From Aquimarina sp. Aq107 (GTDB taxonomy: Bacteria; Bacteroidota; Bacteroidia; Flavobacteriales; Flavobacteriaceae), in NCBI RefSeq assembly GCF_943733665.1, contig NZ_OX030782.1, forward strand, positions 2,714,501-2,778,500: DNA of 64,000 nucleotides. Direction: 5' to 3'. Under the pieces are notes generated by a model, which was not told the origin of the DNA, made no database searches, and saw nothing but the letters and a program-made list of their open reading frames with translations. Positions 33,481 through 42,477 of this stretch are shown one piece after another (the first letter of the stretch is position 1; each line of letters starts with the position of its first letter). A program made the position numbers and the translations under genes.

Positions 33481-33930
33481 ATGGAATTCTACCAAAAACA
33501 ATTTAATGAGTTATTTAAACTACTCAAAAAAACAAATCAGCAACCTGAATTGATTTCCAAATGTGTAAGTCAAGAAAATAACGAATGTGCTTTTTCTTCT
33601 TTTAATAGTTCACCTTCTAAAGTTGATAAAGAACATATTTTAGATGTTTATCGAAATAGATTTGATTTAGAAAGTAAATTCAGACCTAACGATAATTTTG
33701 TAATTGGATATAAAGATTTAATTCCAAGCCTTGAGCGTAGTAAACTTCAATTTATTAACGTAACTCAAATAACATCAGAATGTGGAACTTTCCTAATTTT
33801 CTCAGATTATGAGTATACTGAATTTGTTGGAATCCTAAAATCCAAAAGGACTCTATCTGAAGTAAGGCTAAAAATGGGTAATTCCATTTATTATAAAGAA
33901 AAAACATTCATGAACGGAAAAATTGACTAA
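33481..33930 (+). CDS. Hypothetical protein, cassette 24 (gene 1)
   Basis: 149 aa. A mixed alpha/beta cytoplasmic protein with a helical start (MEFYQKQFNELFKLLKKTNQ) and no known motif. The start is 11 bp after the right core. It is followed after only 3 bp by another small gene, suggesting a functional pair. Confidence 0.6.
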   Translation: MEFYQKQFNELFKLLKKTNQQPELISKCVSQENNECAFSSFNSSPSKVDKEHILDVYRNRFDLESKFRPNDNFVIGYKDLIPSLERSKLQFINVTQITSECGTFLIFSDYEYTEFVGILKSKRTLSEVRLKMGNSIYYKEKTFMNGKID

Positions 33931-33933
33931 AGA

Positions 33934-34254
33934 ATGTCTCGATTGAAATACAATAATGATTGGGGTTATATGACATTTGGAACTGAAAGCTTCTATTGGA
34001 AATTTGGAGAGTTTATTGAGATTACCCAATCTAATCGAAAGAAAAACACTTTAACTCTAAAATTTGAACGAAAATCTTTATTGAATTTTGTGAACAATAA
34101 ATTGAAAAAACCTAATAACACGGAAATTGATATACTTCCCCCTGAATTTGTAGCTCAAGCTATTAAATTTGCTATAAATAATGGTTGGAATCCCAAATTA
34201 TCTGTTGGAGAGTTTGAATTAGAATATACTCAAAATCAATTTATAAAATATTAA
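33934..34254 (+). CDS. Hypothetical protein, cassette 24 (gene 2)
   Basis: 106 aa. The N-terminal half is beta-rich (YMTFGTESFYWKFGEFIEI) and the C-terminal half resembles small domains with a LPPEFVAQAIKFAINNGWNP segment, found in uncharacterised Bacteroidota proteins. The gene ends 9 bp before the left core of site 24. Confidence 0.6.
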   Translation: MSRLKYNNDWGYMTFGTESFYWKFGEFIEITQSNRKKNTLTLKFERKSLLNFVNNKLKKPNNTEIDILPPEFVAQAIKFAINNGWNPKLSVGEFELEYTQNQFIKY

Positions 34255-34263
34255 AAAAAAGCA

Positions 34264-34434
34264 CTATAACACTATATATGTGATCATAGCAGCTAAGTGA
34301 TAAATCGAATGGTTATTGTATTTTTGGTAAGGCACAATGCTTGCAGAAAATAAAAGTTAGCAACCAATGCGCAGAAATATCGAAAAGCAAGGTAACAATT
34401 TACCCTGCTACGACACATATATTAAACGTTGTGC
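34264..34434 (+). repeat. attC-like site 24 (F1)
   Basis: 171 bp. Left core CTATAAC (GCACTATAAC complements GTTATAGTGC), right core GTTGTGC. Confidence 0.88.
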
Positions 34435-34443
34435 ATAATTGGA

Positions 34444-35058
34444 ATGAACAGAGGAATTTACATACAGATAATAGAAAACGATGAATTTCACCTGAAATGG
34501 GATATAAATAGAACATTTTGGAATGAATCCTCAGATATTTATACTTTTTTACGAAATCACACACTGAAAATCGAACATAAATTTGATACCAAATTCAATG
34601 CTTTCGCGAACAATGAAATTCCTATGGGCGGAATAAAAATGTTGGTAGATGGAATTAAAAATGATTTGAATTTTCTAATTGGAGAATATGACGATAAACC
34701 AATTACAAACGGACTGAATTCAATCGAAGTAGAATACGATGGAAAACTTATGGAATTATACTACAAAGCTTCAAAACTACATTTAATGATTTTGAATTTA
34801 GTTCGGTTTATAAAGAAATTGGAATCCGTAATTGAAAAGAATAAAAAAATTTTCGTTTGTGGAAATGCTTATTTCAATGATAATATGTTAGAATCATTGA
34901 TGAAATTAAAAGCTGATTTTAAAGCAACTGGAACAATAGAAACTAAAGGTATTGCAGAAACTGAATTGAATGAACTTATTAAAAACGAAAGCCTGATTAA
35001 AACGGGTAAAAATTATAAATTAACACGCAAAGGTCTAATAATAGATATTGCGGAATAA
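34444..35058 (+). CDS. Hypothetical protein, cassette 25
   Basis: 204 aa from the ATG at 34444. The middle is amphipathic and rich in Leu/Met (MELYYKASKLHLMILNLVRF). The C-terminal 60 residues resemble a winged-helix shape (ELNELIKNESLIKTGKNYKL), which is an inference from pattern only. A group II intron is inserted 1 bp after its stop codon, in antisense, between the gene and its cassette's left core. Confidence 0.6.
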   Translation: MNRGIYIQIIENDEFHLKWDINRTFWNESSDIYTFLRNHTLKIEHKFDTKFNAFANNEIPMGGIKMLVDGIKNDLNFLIGEYDDKPITNGLNSIEVEYDGKLMELYYKASKLHLMILNLVRFIKKLESVIEKNKKIFVCGNAYFNDNMLESLMKLKADFKATGTIETKGIAETELNELIKNESLIKTGKNYKLTRKGLIIDIAE

Positions 35059-35146
35059 AGTCGAGTAGGTAAAGGGGAATCTCACCCCTAAACCTCTCCC
35101 AGAACCGTACGTGATAGTCTCCCATCATACGGCTCTTCTTAACAAG

Positions 35147-36406
35147 TCAAGGCATAAAACCGTATTGCCAATGTACAAACATTGTAGGATACTGCTTCGC
35201 AGTTTCCTGTAACCATTTGTAACTTGCAAACCAATGTTTACGCCTAAATCTCCGATATTTGTTACGTACCCATTTTGCCAGTCGCATATTCAGAAAACGG
35301 AATACATAATGTAATTCACTCATCCGAACTTTTCCATAATAATGAATCCACCCTCGTACTTTGGCTGCTATAATGCCTGCCAAATCTGACAGGCATAAGT
35401 GAACCATACGATGTAGTTTCATCTTGAATAAAGTTTGATTGATCCGCTTCTGTCTCTTACGACTAATTGAGGGGGTAAAACCTAAATGAAAATGCCCGAA
35501 GTAACCCTTAACCATTCGGGGTTTGAATGTAAATCCTAAAAAATCGAATGTTACATAATGAACCGCAAATGGAGGATGCTTCTTTTGGTTGCGTTTGCAA
35601 TAAACAATATTGCTCTTCCCATCTTTTATCTCCAATTTACATTGAAATAAACGATGTTTTACTGCTTCCAAGGTACGCATCGCTTGTTTGAAGTTTTTAC
35701 AATGAATAATAATATCATCGGCATAACGCTCAAACTTTACTTCGGGATGATGCTTCTCCATCCAACTATCAAAAACTACGTGCAAAAAGATATTTGCCAA
35801 TAATGGACTAATAACGCCTCCTTGTGGTGTGCCTTTAGTACGTGGATGGATTGTACCATCTTTCTTTACAACTGGAGCTTCTAACCAACGTTTTACATAC
35901 AAGTGAATGTGCTTCTTTTTGGTAAAATGTCTTAATGCGTTAAGCATTAAAACGTGGTCGATCTCATCAAAGAAACTCTTGATGTCCAAATCGATTGCCC
36001 AATCTAGTTCCATACAGTGCTTTCTACATTGTACAATAGCTTGATGTGCCGATTTATTGGGTCGATAACCATATGAAGAACTACTAAACAAATGATCTAC
36101 ATCTTGTTCTAATTCTTCTCGAATTACCATTTGAGCTGTTCGGTCTTGTACCGTAGGGATGCCCAGTTTTCTTGTTTTACCTTCCTCTTTGGGAATACTA
36201 ACTTCACGAACCGCTTTTGGAAAATAACTACCACTAGCTAATCGATTCCATACAGGATATAGGTATTTCCTCGGCTGTGTGGATACCTCTTTTATAGATA
36301 ATTTATCTACGCCATAAGTACCGCCGTTACTTTTCACCTTTTTAAAGGCCTGCCAAACTTGTTCGCGCAATATCGGTTGCGACTTTTGTTTCTCTTTGAA
36401 AATCAT
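35147..36406 (-). CDS. Group II intron reverse transcriptase/maturase
   Basis: 419 aa. Reverse transcriptase blocks are visible: RKLGIPTVQDRTAQMVIREE, DLDIKSFFDEIDH, TKGTPQGGVISPLLAN, and the catalytic RYADDIIIH near residue 230. A maturase (domain X) segment follows (KVRGWIHYYGKVRMSELHYV). The length and the lack of a C-terminal HNH/En domain fit the group IIC-attC lineage, which retrohomes without its own endonuclease. The gene lies in the intron on the minus strand and needs the intron RNA for splicing and mobility. Confidence 0.95.
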   Translation of the reverse strand: MIFKEKQKSQPILREQVWQAFKKVKSNGGTYGVDKLSIKEVSTQPRKYLYPVWNRLASGSYFPKAVREVSIPKEEGKTRKLGIPTVQDRTAQMVIREELEQDVDHLFSSSSYGYRPNKSAHQAIVQCRKHCMELDWAIDLDIKSFFDEIDHVLMLNALRHFTKKKHIHLYVKRWLEAPVVKKDGTIHPRTKGTPQGGVISPLLANIFLHVVFDSWMEKHHPEVKFERYADDIIIHCKNFKQAMRTLEAVKHRLFQCKLEIKDGKSNIVYCKRNQKKHPPFAVHYVTFDFLGFTFKPRMVKGYFGHFHLGFTPSISRKRQKRINQTLFKMKLHRMVHLCLSDLAGIIAAKVRGWIHYYGKVRMSELHYVFRFLNMRLAKWVRNKYRRFRRKHWFASYKWLQETAKQYPTMFVHWQYGFMP

Positions 36407-37057
36407 CCTAAAAAAAAAAATCTTAGTTGTAATACAATTTAAAACTGTTAAGTCAGCTCCTTCGCTCCATATTCATTACAAATACTTCAACACTACTACG
36501 AGCTAATCCGTCACTAATAACATAGTATTGCTACTTTCTTCGTTGCCCTTCGGGGTTATCGAATTTTTGCACTACATTTTAGCTTCTCCTGTTCCGTAAT
36601 TGAGCCGTAAGTAAAGCTCCTGCCCTCTTTATGCCGATTGCCACTTAACCAGTAAATAGGTTACTCCCGTTAAGTTCTGTCTCGCTAGACCGCCCATCCT
36701 TCGATTTTGACAATACTAAAGTTGTTTACGACAATTCTACAAGGGTTCAATCTCATCTCTTTCAGCTTCTTTACTCCCACCATAGCTTAACTAAACTTCT
36801 CATTATACAAAAATGGTAGCGCCTTTAACCTTATCGCTCAAGACCAACTCGTGAAAAGTAAGCCCCATAAGGCGGTTTGACTGATATGCCTATACATCCC
36901 AGCCGAGAGACCAATACTCACTTTCCTTTTACGTACTTCCACTTGAAACTAATGTCAAGATTGTTTCTAAAAAAAATGAGCCTCTCATCTCAGTTACAGT
37001 TTTTGTTGCTCCTTATTTATTTTAGTAAATTGTATCCCGAAGCAACCCAGGACACAC
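36407..37057 (-). ncRNA. Group II intron RNA, 5' domains I-IV
   Basis: Non-coding intron sequence of about 650 nt upstream of the maturase start. It begins GTGTGTCCTGGG on the minus strand. This stretch should fold into domain I with exon-binding sites. Small open frames in it (e.g. 36877-37083) are incidental. Confidence 0.75.
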
Positions 37058-37063
37058 AACGCT

Positions 37064-37234
37064 GTACAACAACATATATGTGATCATAGCAGCAAAGTGA
37101 TCAATCGATTGGTTTGTGTATATTTATGAAGGCGCAATGCTTGCAAAAAGTAAAAGTTAGCAATCAATGCGCAGAAAAAGTCGATGGCTCGGTAACATTT
37201 TGCCTTGCTACGACACATATATAAAACGTTACCC
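37064..37234 (+). repeat. attC-like site 25 (F1), with intron at its left core
   Basis: 171 bp. Left core GTACAAC (one mismatch to the complement of GTTGTGC), right core GTTACCC. Arms ACATATATGTGATCATAGCAG and CTTGCTACGACACATATAT. Confidence 0.87.
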
Positions 37235-37243
37235 AACATTTGA

Positions 37244-37962
37244 AATGAATATCAGTTTTGACCTCGATAGCACGTTAATTCCAAATGGAAAAGAATTCGA
37301 AACCGAAAAAAGGAACGGAATCGCAAAACTTCTTGGAATTGAAAAAATACGGAAAAGGAACAGCTGAAATTATTTCTGATTTGCAACGTGAAGGACATAA
37401 AATTCATATCTATACAACATCATTTAGGACAAAAGGAAAAGTAAGACGGACTTTGAAATATTATGGAATAAAAGTTAACCGAATTGTAAACCAGACAGAA
37501 AACCAAAAAGTTCTAAAATCTCGGAATATTAATTCTTCGAAATTTCCACCAGCATTTGATTTTGACTTACATATTGACGATTTAAAAGGTGTTGGAATTG
37601 AGAGTGAACGATTTAATTTTAAAGCAATTATTATTGAACCGACTGACAAAAACTGGATTGAAAAAATAAAAAAAGGAATACAAAAAACATTCGAATTGAG
37701 AATACTCAAAAGACTATTAAAAGAATTATGGCTTCAATCAGATGATTGTACAGAACCAATTGAAAATATGTGGTTTTCTATTCAAGAAGTAGCTAAATCA
37801 ACTGGAAATACAAGGAAAGAAATAAAGAAATATTTGTATTAATTAGTTGATAACAAGTATTTAGAGCTTAAATCGGAGGAACCTTTATTATTTGAGTTTA
37901 CCGAAAAAGGTAAAAGAATTAAAACCGATTTAGAAATAGAAAAAATAATAAAAAACGTTGGG
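37244..37962 (+). pseudogene. HAD-superfamily hydrolase fusion, broken by frameshift and stop, cassette 26
   Basis: The start (ATG at 37244) reads MNISFDLDSTLIPNGKEF with the catalytic DLDST, then shifts frame near 37353-37356. There an AAAA run with one extra A turns a restored EKIRKGTAEI into a dead end. Downstream, the HAD fold continues (IYTTSFRTKG, FPPAFDFDLHIDDLKGVGIE) to a TAA at 37842. Past it, the same frame runs on for 38 more codons (LVDNKYLELKSEEPLLFEFT...) to a stop at 37962, extending a winged-helix-like tail. So at least one frameshift and one in-frame stop separate it from a functional phosphatase of about 235 residues. A sequencing error at the A run is possible. Confidence 0.75.
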
Positions 37963-38155
37963 TAACACGGTGTATAAAACATAGCTAATTAGTGCTTAAC
38001 CGAAAGGTTTGTGCATATTAACAAAGTCCGCTAAATATAAAATTTGGCGTTTATAGTAGAAAATATAAAAGCAAAATATTTATATTTAGCTAAGTAATAA
38101 GTCGAAACAATAGTGCTTATCACCTGCCCTATGTTTCTTATACGAGACGTTAGCC
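37959..38155 (+). repeat. attC-like site 26 (F3)
   Basis: 197 bp. Left core GGGTAAC (GTTGGGTAAC complements GTTACCCAAC), right core GTTAGCC. Arms GTGTATAAAACATAGC and GCCCTATGTTTCTTATAC. Confidence 0.86.
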
Positions 38156-38223
38156 ATAATAAACTCACTCAACTGTAACAATGAGAATTTAAATGAATCT
38201 TTAGAGAAGGAAAAACAAAATTT

Positions 38224-39873
38224 ATGAATAAAAAACAGTTTGGAATACTCATAATCTTTTTACTTCTAATTCCAAAATTAGCAACTTCTCAAAATGTTGA
38301 TTCAAAGATAGATAGTCTATATAAAGTAAAAGGTAATCAGCCCGGATTTTCAATAGCTGTATTTAAAGGAGATAAAATTATACTTGATAAACAATATGGT
38401 ATTGCAAATCTTGATTATAATTTTCCAATAACAAATGAAACCGTATTCGACATTGGTTCAATTGCTAAGCAATTTACGGCAGCAGCAATTTTGATATTAG
38501 AGAATGAAGGAAAATTATCAATAAAAGAGCCTGCTTACAAATACATCGATAACCTTCCTCGGTATAAAAAGGGCGATCCAACAATAGAACAATTATTAAA
38601 TCAAACAAGCGGAATACCAGAAGTTGACCCCTATTTCTATTTAACAGATTTATCTTTTAATGACCTACTTACACAATCAAGAGTTAGCAATATCATAGTA
38701 AATTTAAAAGAACTCAACTTTAAACCTGGAGAATATTTTGAATATACAAACGCAAACTACATCTTGCTTGCTAATATTATCGAAAAAGTGTCAGAAAAAT
38801 CTTTTACAGAATATCTGCAAGACCATATTTTTTCGCCATTGAAAATGGAAAATACCATTAAGAAAAATAGTACGTACACCATAATAAAAAATAGAGCTAT
38901 AGGATATATTGAAGATGATGGGGCTTATTACAAAATGCATTTGCACTCTGCCATTTACAATGGTGATGGTCAAATTATGACTACTGCGAGAGATATGCTT
39001 AAATGGCATCAAGGCATTCGAAATGCCATTATCGGCACACCCAAATTGTGGAAGAAAATGCAAACCAAAGCAAAACTAAATGATGGAACTGTAATCGACT
39101 TTGGATTAGGTGTTGAATTTGAAACACATAACGGTTATAATGCAATGGGATTTGATGGTATGATTATGGGAGGATTCGTTTCTAAATACTTATATTTTCC
39201 AGAATTAGATATTGCCTTTTTTACTACACAAAACACTTTTGAAGAAGACTTCAAAGAACGCTTTTTTCAACTTGTGGATTTATATACTCCAAGTAAAAAG
39301 CAAGTTAACACCAATCAAAAGAAAGAGAATGTAATTATTAAACTGCCTAATAATGACCTTAAAAAATATGAGGGAAATTACATCTTTCTTGGTAACGAAT
39401 ATGAAGATATAAAAACAGGAATAATAAAACTAAAGAAAAAAATATTAATCCTAACAATGGCAGATGGAAAAGAAATAGGAAAATTAGAGCCAATTGGTAA
39501 TCAAAAGTTTTTGATGGACGGCAACATTATTGAATTTGATATTCAAGTCAATAATAAACAATACAAGTTTTATGCAAACGAAAATGAAAAACCTTGGTTG
39601 TTCAAAGAACTTGAACCGTACAAGTATACAGAATTAGAATTAAAAGAACTTGAAGGCATTTATTTAAATAAAAGTTTACAAGTAGCTAAAGAAATTAAAT
39701 TTGAAAATGGTAAGTTGCAATTACATTATGGAAAAGGAGCATATAATGTTGAAGTGGAGGTATTATCTAAAGACTTATTAAGTATTCCCAACTACTCAAT
39801 TCAATTATTACGAAATAAGAATGGAGAGGCTATTTCGATGAAAATTATGGGATTAGAATTTGAAAAGATATAA
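38224..39873 (+). CDS. Serine beta-lactamase-fold hydrolase, cassette 27
   Basis: 549 aa. Signal peptide, then a class C/S12-type domain: SIAKQF (nucleophile SxxK), YTNANY (YxN) and, further on, a GYNAMGFDG segment near the third motif. A DUF3471-like C-terminal region of about 150 residues (KKYEGNYIFLGNEYEDIKTG) is present. It is likely a periplasmic or secreted esterase/D-aminopeptidase-like enzyme, not necessarily a beta-lactamase. It is unusually long for a cassette gene and is the first of several hydrolase cassettes in the distal half. Confidence 0.88.
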   Translation: MNKKQFGILIIFLLLIPKLATSQNVDSKIDSLYKVKGNQPGFSIAVFKGDKIILDKQYGIANLDYNFPITNETVFDIGSIAKQFTAAAILILENEGKLSIKEPAYKYIDNLPRYKKGDPTIEQLLNQTSGIPEVDPYFYLTDLSFNDLLTQSRVSNIIVNLKELNFKPGEYFEYTNANYILLANIIEKVSEKSFTEYLQDHIFSPLKMENTIKKNSTYTIIKNRAIGYIEDDGAYYKMHLHSAIYNGDGQIMTTARDMLKWHQGIRNAIIGTPKLWKKMQTKAKLNDGTVIDFGLGVEFETHNGYNAMGFDGMIMGGFVSKYLYFPELDIAFFTTQNTFEEDFKERFFQLVDLYTPSKKQVNTNQKKENVIIKLPNNDLKKYEGNYIFLGNEYEDIKTGIIKLKKKILILTMADGKEIGKLEPIGNQKFLMDGNIIEFDIQVNNKQYKFYANENEKPWLFKELEPYKYTELELKELEGIYLNKSLQVAKEIKFENGKLQLHYGKGAYNVEVEVLSKDLLSIPNYSIQLLRNKNGEAISMKIMGLEFEKI

Positions 39874-39890
39874 TTACTATGGCTAACAAT

Positions 39891-40011
39891 GGATATAAAA
39901 AATTGAGACGAAAGTGATAAAACGAAATAATAAACATAAAACAAAGGTCAGTGCTAAACCGAAAAGTTAGGGCGTAAAATCCCCAACTGTTCATAGCCGA
40001 AACCGCTGGAG
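39891..40011 (+). repeat. attC-like site 27 (diverged)
   Basis: 121 bp. Left core GGCTAAC (TATGGCTAAC complements GTTAGCCATA). The right core reads GCTGGAG instead of GTT plus variable bases, a probable point mutation. Arms around GGATATAAA and TTCATAGCC are weak. Confidence 0.65.
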
Positions 40012-40060
40012 TGCATTACTAAAAAACCTAATAATTTAACGAAATAATTAAAATTAAAAA

Positions 40061-40813
40061 ATGGAAGAAAAATATGAGGACTTGAATGAAGAAATGTATA
40101 AGAATTATTACAAACATTCAGCAAAAAGTAATCTGTTGGTAAAAATATGGTCTGATGCTCTTAAAGAAAATTATCCTAGAAGGCTTAACAATTTTGGATT
40201 TGTAACCAATAAGGACCTGGAATTGATTACCAGATATATAAGTGCGGAATCAGGAACCACCCTATTGGATATCGGTTGTGGAAGAGGAGGGCCGGGTTTA
40301 TGGATTGCGGAACAAAACAAATTGAAATTAACCGGTATAGATATAATTGCGGAAGCGATTGAACAAGCAAATATATTTACGCAAAATTTCGATTTACATT
40401 TTGACGCTAAATTTGAACTAGGAGGATTTTGTAATATTCCATTACAAGATTCTTCAATAGATAATATCATTAGCATTGATGCATTCTGGATGGTTCAGAA
40501 TAAAAAGGATGCATTGAAAGAGATTAAAAGGGTTTTAAAGAAAGGTGGTAAATTTGTTTTCACAACATGGGATAGTATAATAGATAACCCATCTCCCTTA
40601 TTTGAGGAATGTGGGTTTACTATAATTTCAAAGAATAAAACAGAGGATTGGAAAAAGTATCAAAAGCAAGTGTATAATGATATTTTAAAGTACAAGGATG
40701 AGCTATTAACAGAATTGGGAGAATCAGCAAGGATATTAATCTCGGAGGCATCCACTGTCCCACCGATGCTTGAAGTAACTGAAAGACGACTATATCACAC
40801 TCAAGTTCGTTAG
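40061..40813 (+). CDS. SAM-dependent methyltransferase, cassette 28
   Basis: 250 aa. The class I methyltransferase core is visible: motif I TLLDIGCGRGGPGLWIA, an acidic GIDIIAEAI (motif II), the DNIISIDAFWMV motif and LKKGGKFVFTTW. The N-terminal 50 residues include EDLNEEMYKNYYKHSAKSN. The substrate is unknown. Single gene of its cassette, between two somewhat diverged sites. Confidence 0.85.
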   Translation: MEEKYEDLNEEMYKNYYKHSAKSNLLVKIWSDALKENYPRRLNNFGFVTNKDLELITRYISAESGTTLLDIGCGRGGPGLWIAEQNKLKLTGIDIIAEAIEQANIFTQNFDLHFDAKFELGGFCNIPLQDSSIDNIISIDAFWMVQNKKDALKEIKRVLKKGGKFVFTTWDSIIDNPSPLFEECGFTIISKNKTEDWKKYQKQVYNDILKYKDELLTELGESARILISEASTVPPMLEVTERRLYHTQVR

Positions 40814-40846
40814 AACTTGGTATGATTTTTTATAAAATGATACACA

Positions 40847-40979
40847 CTACAACATACGGTCATAAAACAGTGCCTGGAAAGTGGCAATTTTGAACTATAT
40901 AACTTTTAATAAACAATTCGATACTTTGATACAGAATTGCTCCGAATTGCGCACCGTTTCGTACCGCTGACCGTTGTAT
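40847..40979 (+). repeat. attC-like site 28 (own type)
   Basis: 133 bp. Left core CTACAAC, right core GTTGTAT. Inner arms CGGTCATAAAACAGTG and CACCG...CGCTGACCG. CACACTACAAC is near-complementary to the cassette start GCTGGAGTG (7 of 9). Confidence 0.7.
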
Positions 40980-41076
40980 GCAAGCATAAAAAAAATAAAT
41001 ATTGGGAATTTTAAACTGAAGAAAGAATAAAGAAGTTAAATCGGAATTTGAAAAAGTATTTTCAGACTTAAAAAGG

Positions 41077-41493
41077 ATGGGAGAAACTAAACCAAGTGCA
41101 AAAAAGACTTATGATTTACTTGCCGAATTGGACTTTAATACTTCTGATTCTAAATCCGAACTGTTAATCTGGGAATTTAATAATATTCAATATCAATCGA
41201 ATACTAATAGTTTATTTTACTTCTATTTCCCGATTGTAGCGCACATTTTATATTACAAGCCTAAATTTGAAAAAGACATTTTGGGATAATTAATCGGTGC
41301 GAATTTTACAAACGGAGAAACAGAAACAAAAGAATTGATTCTATTAATTCAACGCGCAATGGAATTCAAACTATCTGAAAACAAAAACTATCTTACAAAA
41401 GAAAGTAAAGACTGGATCTTGAATGAATTGCCGAAAATGGAGGAGCAAGTTGAACGTGAAGTTCAAAAATGCTGGAAAGAATTAAATGAATAA
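41077..41493 (+). pseudogene. Hypothetical protein interrupted by an in-frame stop, cassette 29
   Basis: The frame from ATG 41077 opens 70 codons (MGETKPSAKKTYDLLAELDF), stops at TAA (41287-41289), then continues in frame without further stops for 67 codons (LIGANFTNGETETKELILLI...) to 41493. Joined, it would be about 138 aa, a helical cytoplasmic protein of unknown function. The sense frame upstream of the ATG is also open for about 18 codons, so the true start may be lost. It looks like a recent nonsense mutation. Confidence 0.5.
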
Positions 41494-41502
41494 AAAGCCA
41501 AC

Positions 41503-41674
41503 ATACAACACGATATATATGATCATAGCAGCCAAGTGATGAATCGAATGGTTCTTGTATATTTGGTAAGGTGCAATGCTTGCAAAAAGAAAAAGTTAGC
41601 AACCAATGCGCAAGAAAAATCAAAAAGCAAGGTAACATTTTGCCCTGCTATGACACATATATTTAACATTGGTA
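41503..41674 (+). repeat. attC-like site 29 (F1)
   Basis: 172 bp. Left core ATACAAC (CATACAAC complements GTTGTATG). The right core is ATTGGTA, a G-to-A change from GTT. Arms TATGATCATAGCAG and CTGCTATGACACATATAT. Confidence 0.8.
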
Positions 41675-41709
41675 GCAAGCTAACGGAAAGTTACTTACAT
41701 CAAAAAACT

Positions 41710-42288
41710 ATGAGATTTACTTTATCCTTGATTATCTTTTTATTGATTTACTCAAATACTGAAGCACAAAATACTGAAACCAAATGGTATAGTGAATCGA
41801 ATACCAATGGCATAATCCTTCAGAATAGTTTTCCAAAAGGAGGTCTATATGAAGGATCTAAAAAAAGATATTTTAATTACAGCTGTCTTGTGTTCTTTAG
41901 CCGGGTAATTAATCAAACCAAAAAACCATTTGAATTGACAGTTGATTTTCCTGCTGATAAAATCGGCATTCCTAATTCTCCCAACACCTTTGTCAAGTTA
42001 TTTCTATCTTCTGATAAGATGACTCTTGAGAAACAAAGTTTATTTAACTATGGATTGACCGATTTTGATTCTCTTGATGATTCAACAATAATTCAAAAAA
42101 CACTAGAACCTAATGAAGAACACCTATTTTATGTGGTAGCAGTATTCTACCAAACTAGGAATGATTCTCAAAACGAAAATAGAGGAGGAAATCGGACTGA
42201 ACTTGTCTTGGAAGGAGAAAATCTATTCTACAGAATGCTTCCACAAATTGAATCAATGCATTGCGGAAAAATAAATTTTAAAGATTAA
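41710..42288 (+). CDS. Secreted protein of unknown function, cassette 30
   Basis: 192 aa from the ATG of MRFTLSLIIFLLIYSNTEAQ, a clean signal peptide; the long in-frame extension upstream lies inside the hairpin site. The mature domain is beta-rich (KPFELTVDFPADKIGIPNSP, EHLFYVVAVFYQTRN) and resembles no family I know. It is probably periplasmic or surface-exposed. One gene in the cassette. Confidence 0.68.
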   Translation: MRFTLSLIIFLLIYSNTEAQNTETKWYSESNTNGIILQNSFPKGGLYEGSKKRYFNYSCLVFFSRVINQTKKPFELTVDFPADKIGIPNSPNTFVKLFLSSDKMTLEKQSLFNYGLTDFDSLDDSTIIQKTLEPNEEHLFYVVAVFYQTRNDSQNENRGGNRTELVLEGENLFYRMLPQIESMHCGKINFKD

Positions 42289-42321
42289 ACTAATAAATGG
42301 CTATTTGATTATTTAACCAGC

Positions 42322-42452
42322 AACCAACAAGGTGTATAATTCATTTCTAGTACTCGCCTACTTACGAAAATCCTCTCGGATTTTCTATTAAGTTTGTAGT
42401 TGCTAGTTTAGTTGCTGAAACACGCAACGAAATTATGCACAAACCGTTACAA
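42322..42452 (+). repeat. attC-like site 30 (F6)
   Basis: 131 bp. Left core AACCAAC (one mismatch to the complement of the start), right core GTTACAA. Arms GTGTATAATTCATTTC and GAAATTATGCAC. Confidence 0.75.
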
Positions 42453-42477
42453 ACAATCCAAAAATAAAATTTATCAA

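Larger units (their letters stand above)
35060..37057 (-). mobile_element. Group II intron (IIC-attC type) inserted at an attC-like core
   Basis: The minus strand starts with GTGTG (5' end at 37057) and ends in AC (3' end at 35060), as group II introns do. Domain V is a 34-nt hairpin at 35102-35135 with the GAGCCGTATG...GTACGGTTC shape; domain VI follows. The intron-encoded protein gene sits inside domain IV. Removing the intron joins the gene's AATAAA to AACGCTGTACAAC, restoring a normal cassette end. Insertion on the opposite strand beside the left core of an attC is typical of group IIC-attC introns. Confidence 0.85.

Noticed and set aside
35147-36406. Retron or diversity-generating retroelement reverse transcriptase
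   Set aside because: A maturase domain X, group II domain V and intron termini are present. No msr/msd or template-variable repeat pair was seen.
36877-37083. 68-codon plus-strand frame in the intron
   Set aside because: It lies antisense to intron domains and extends into the attC-like site.
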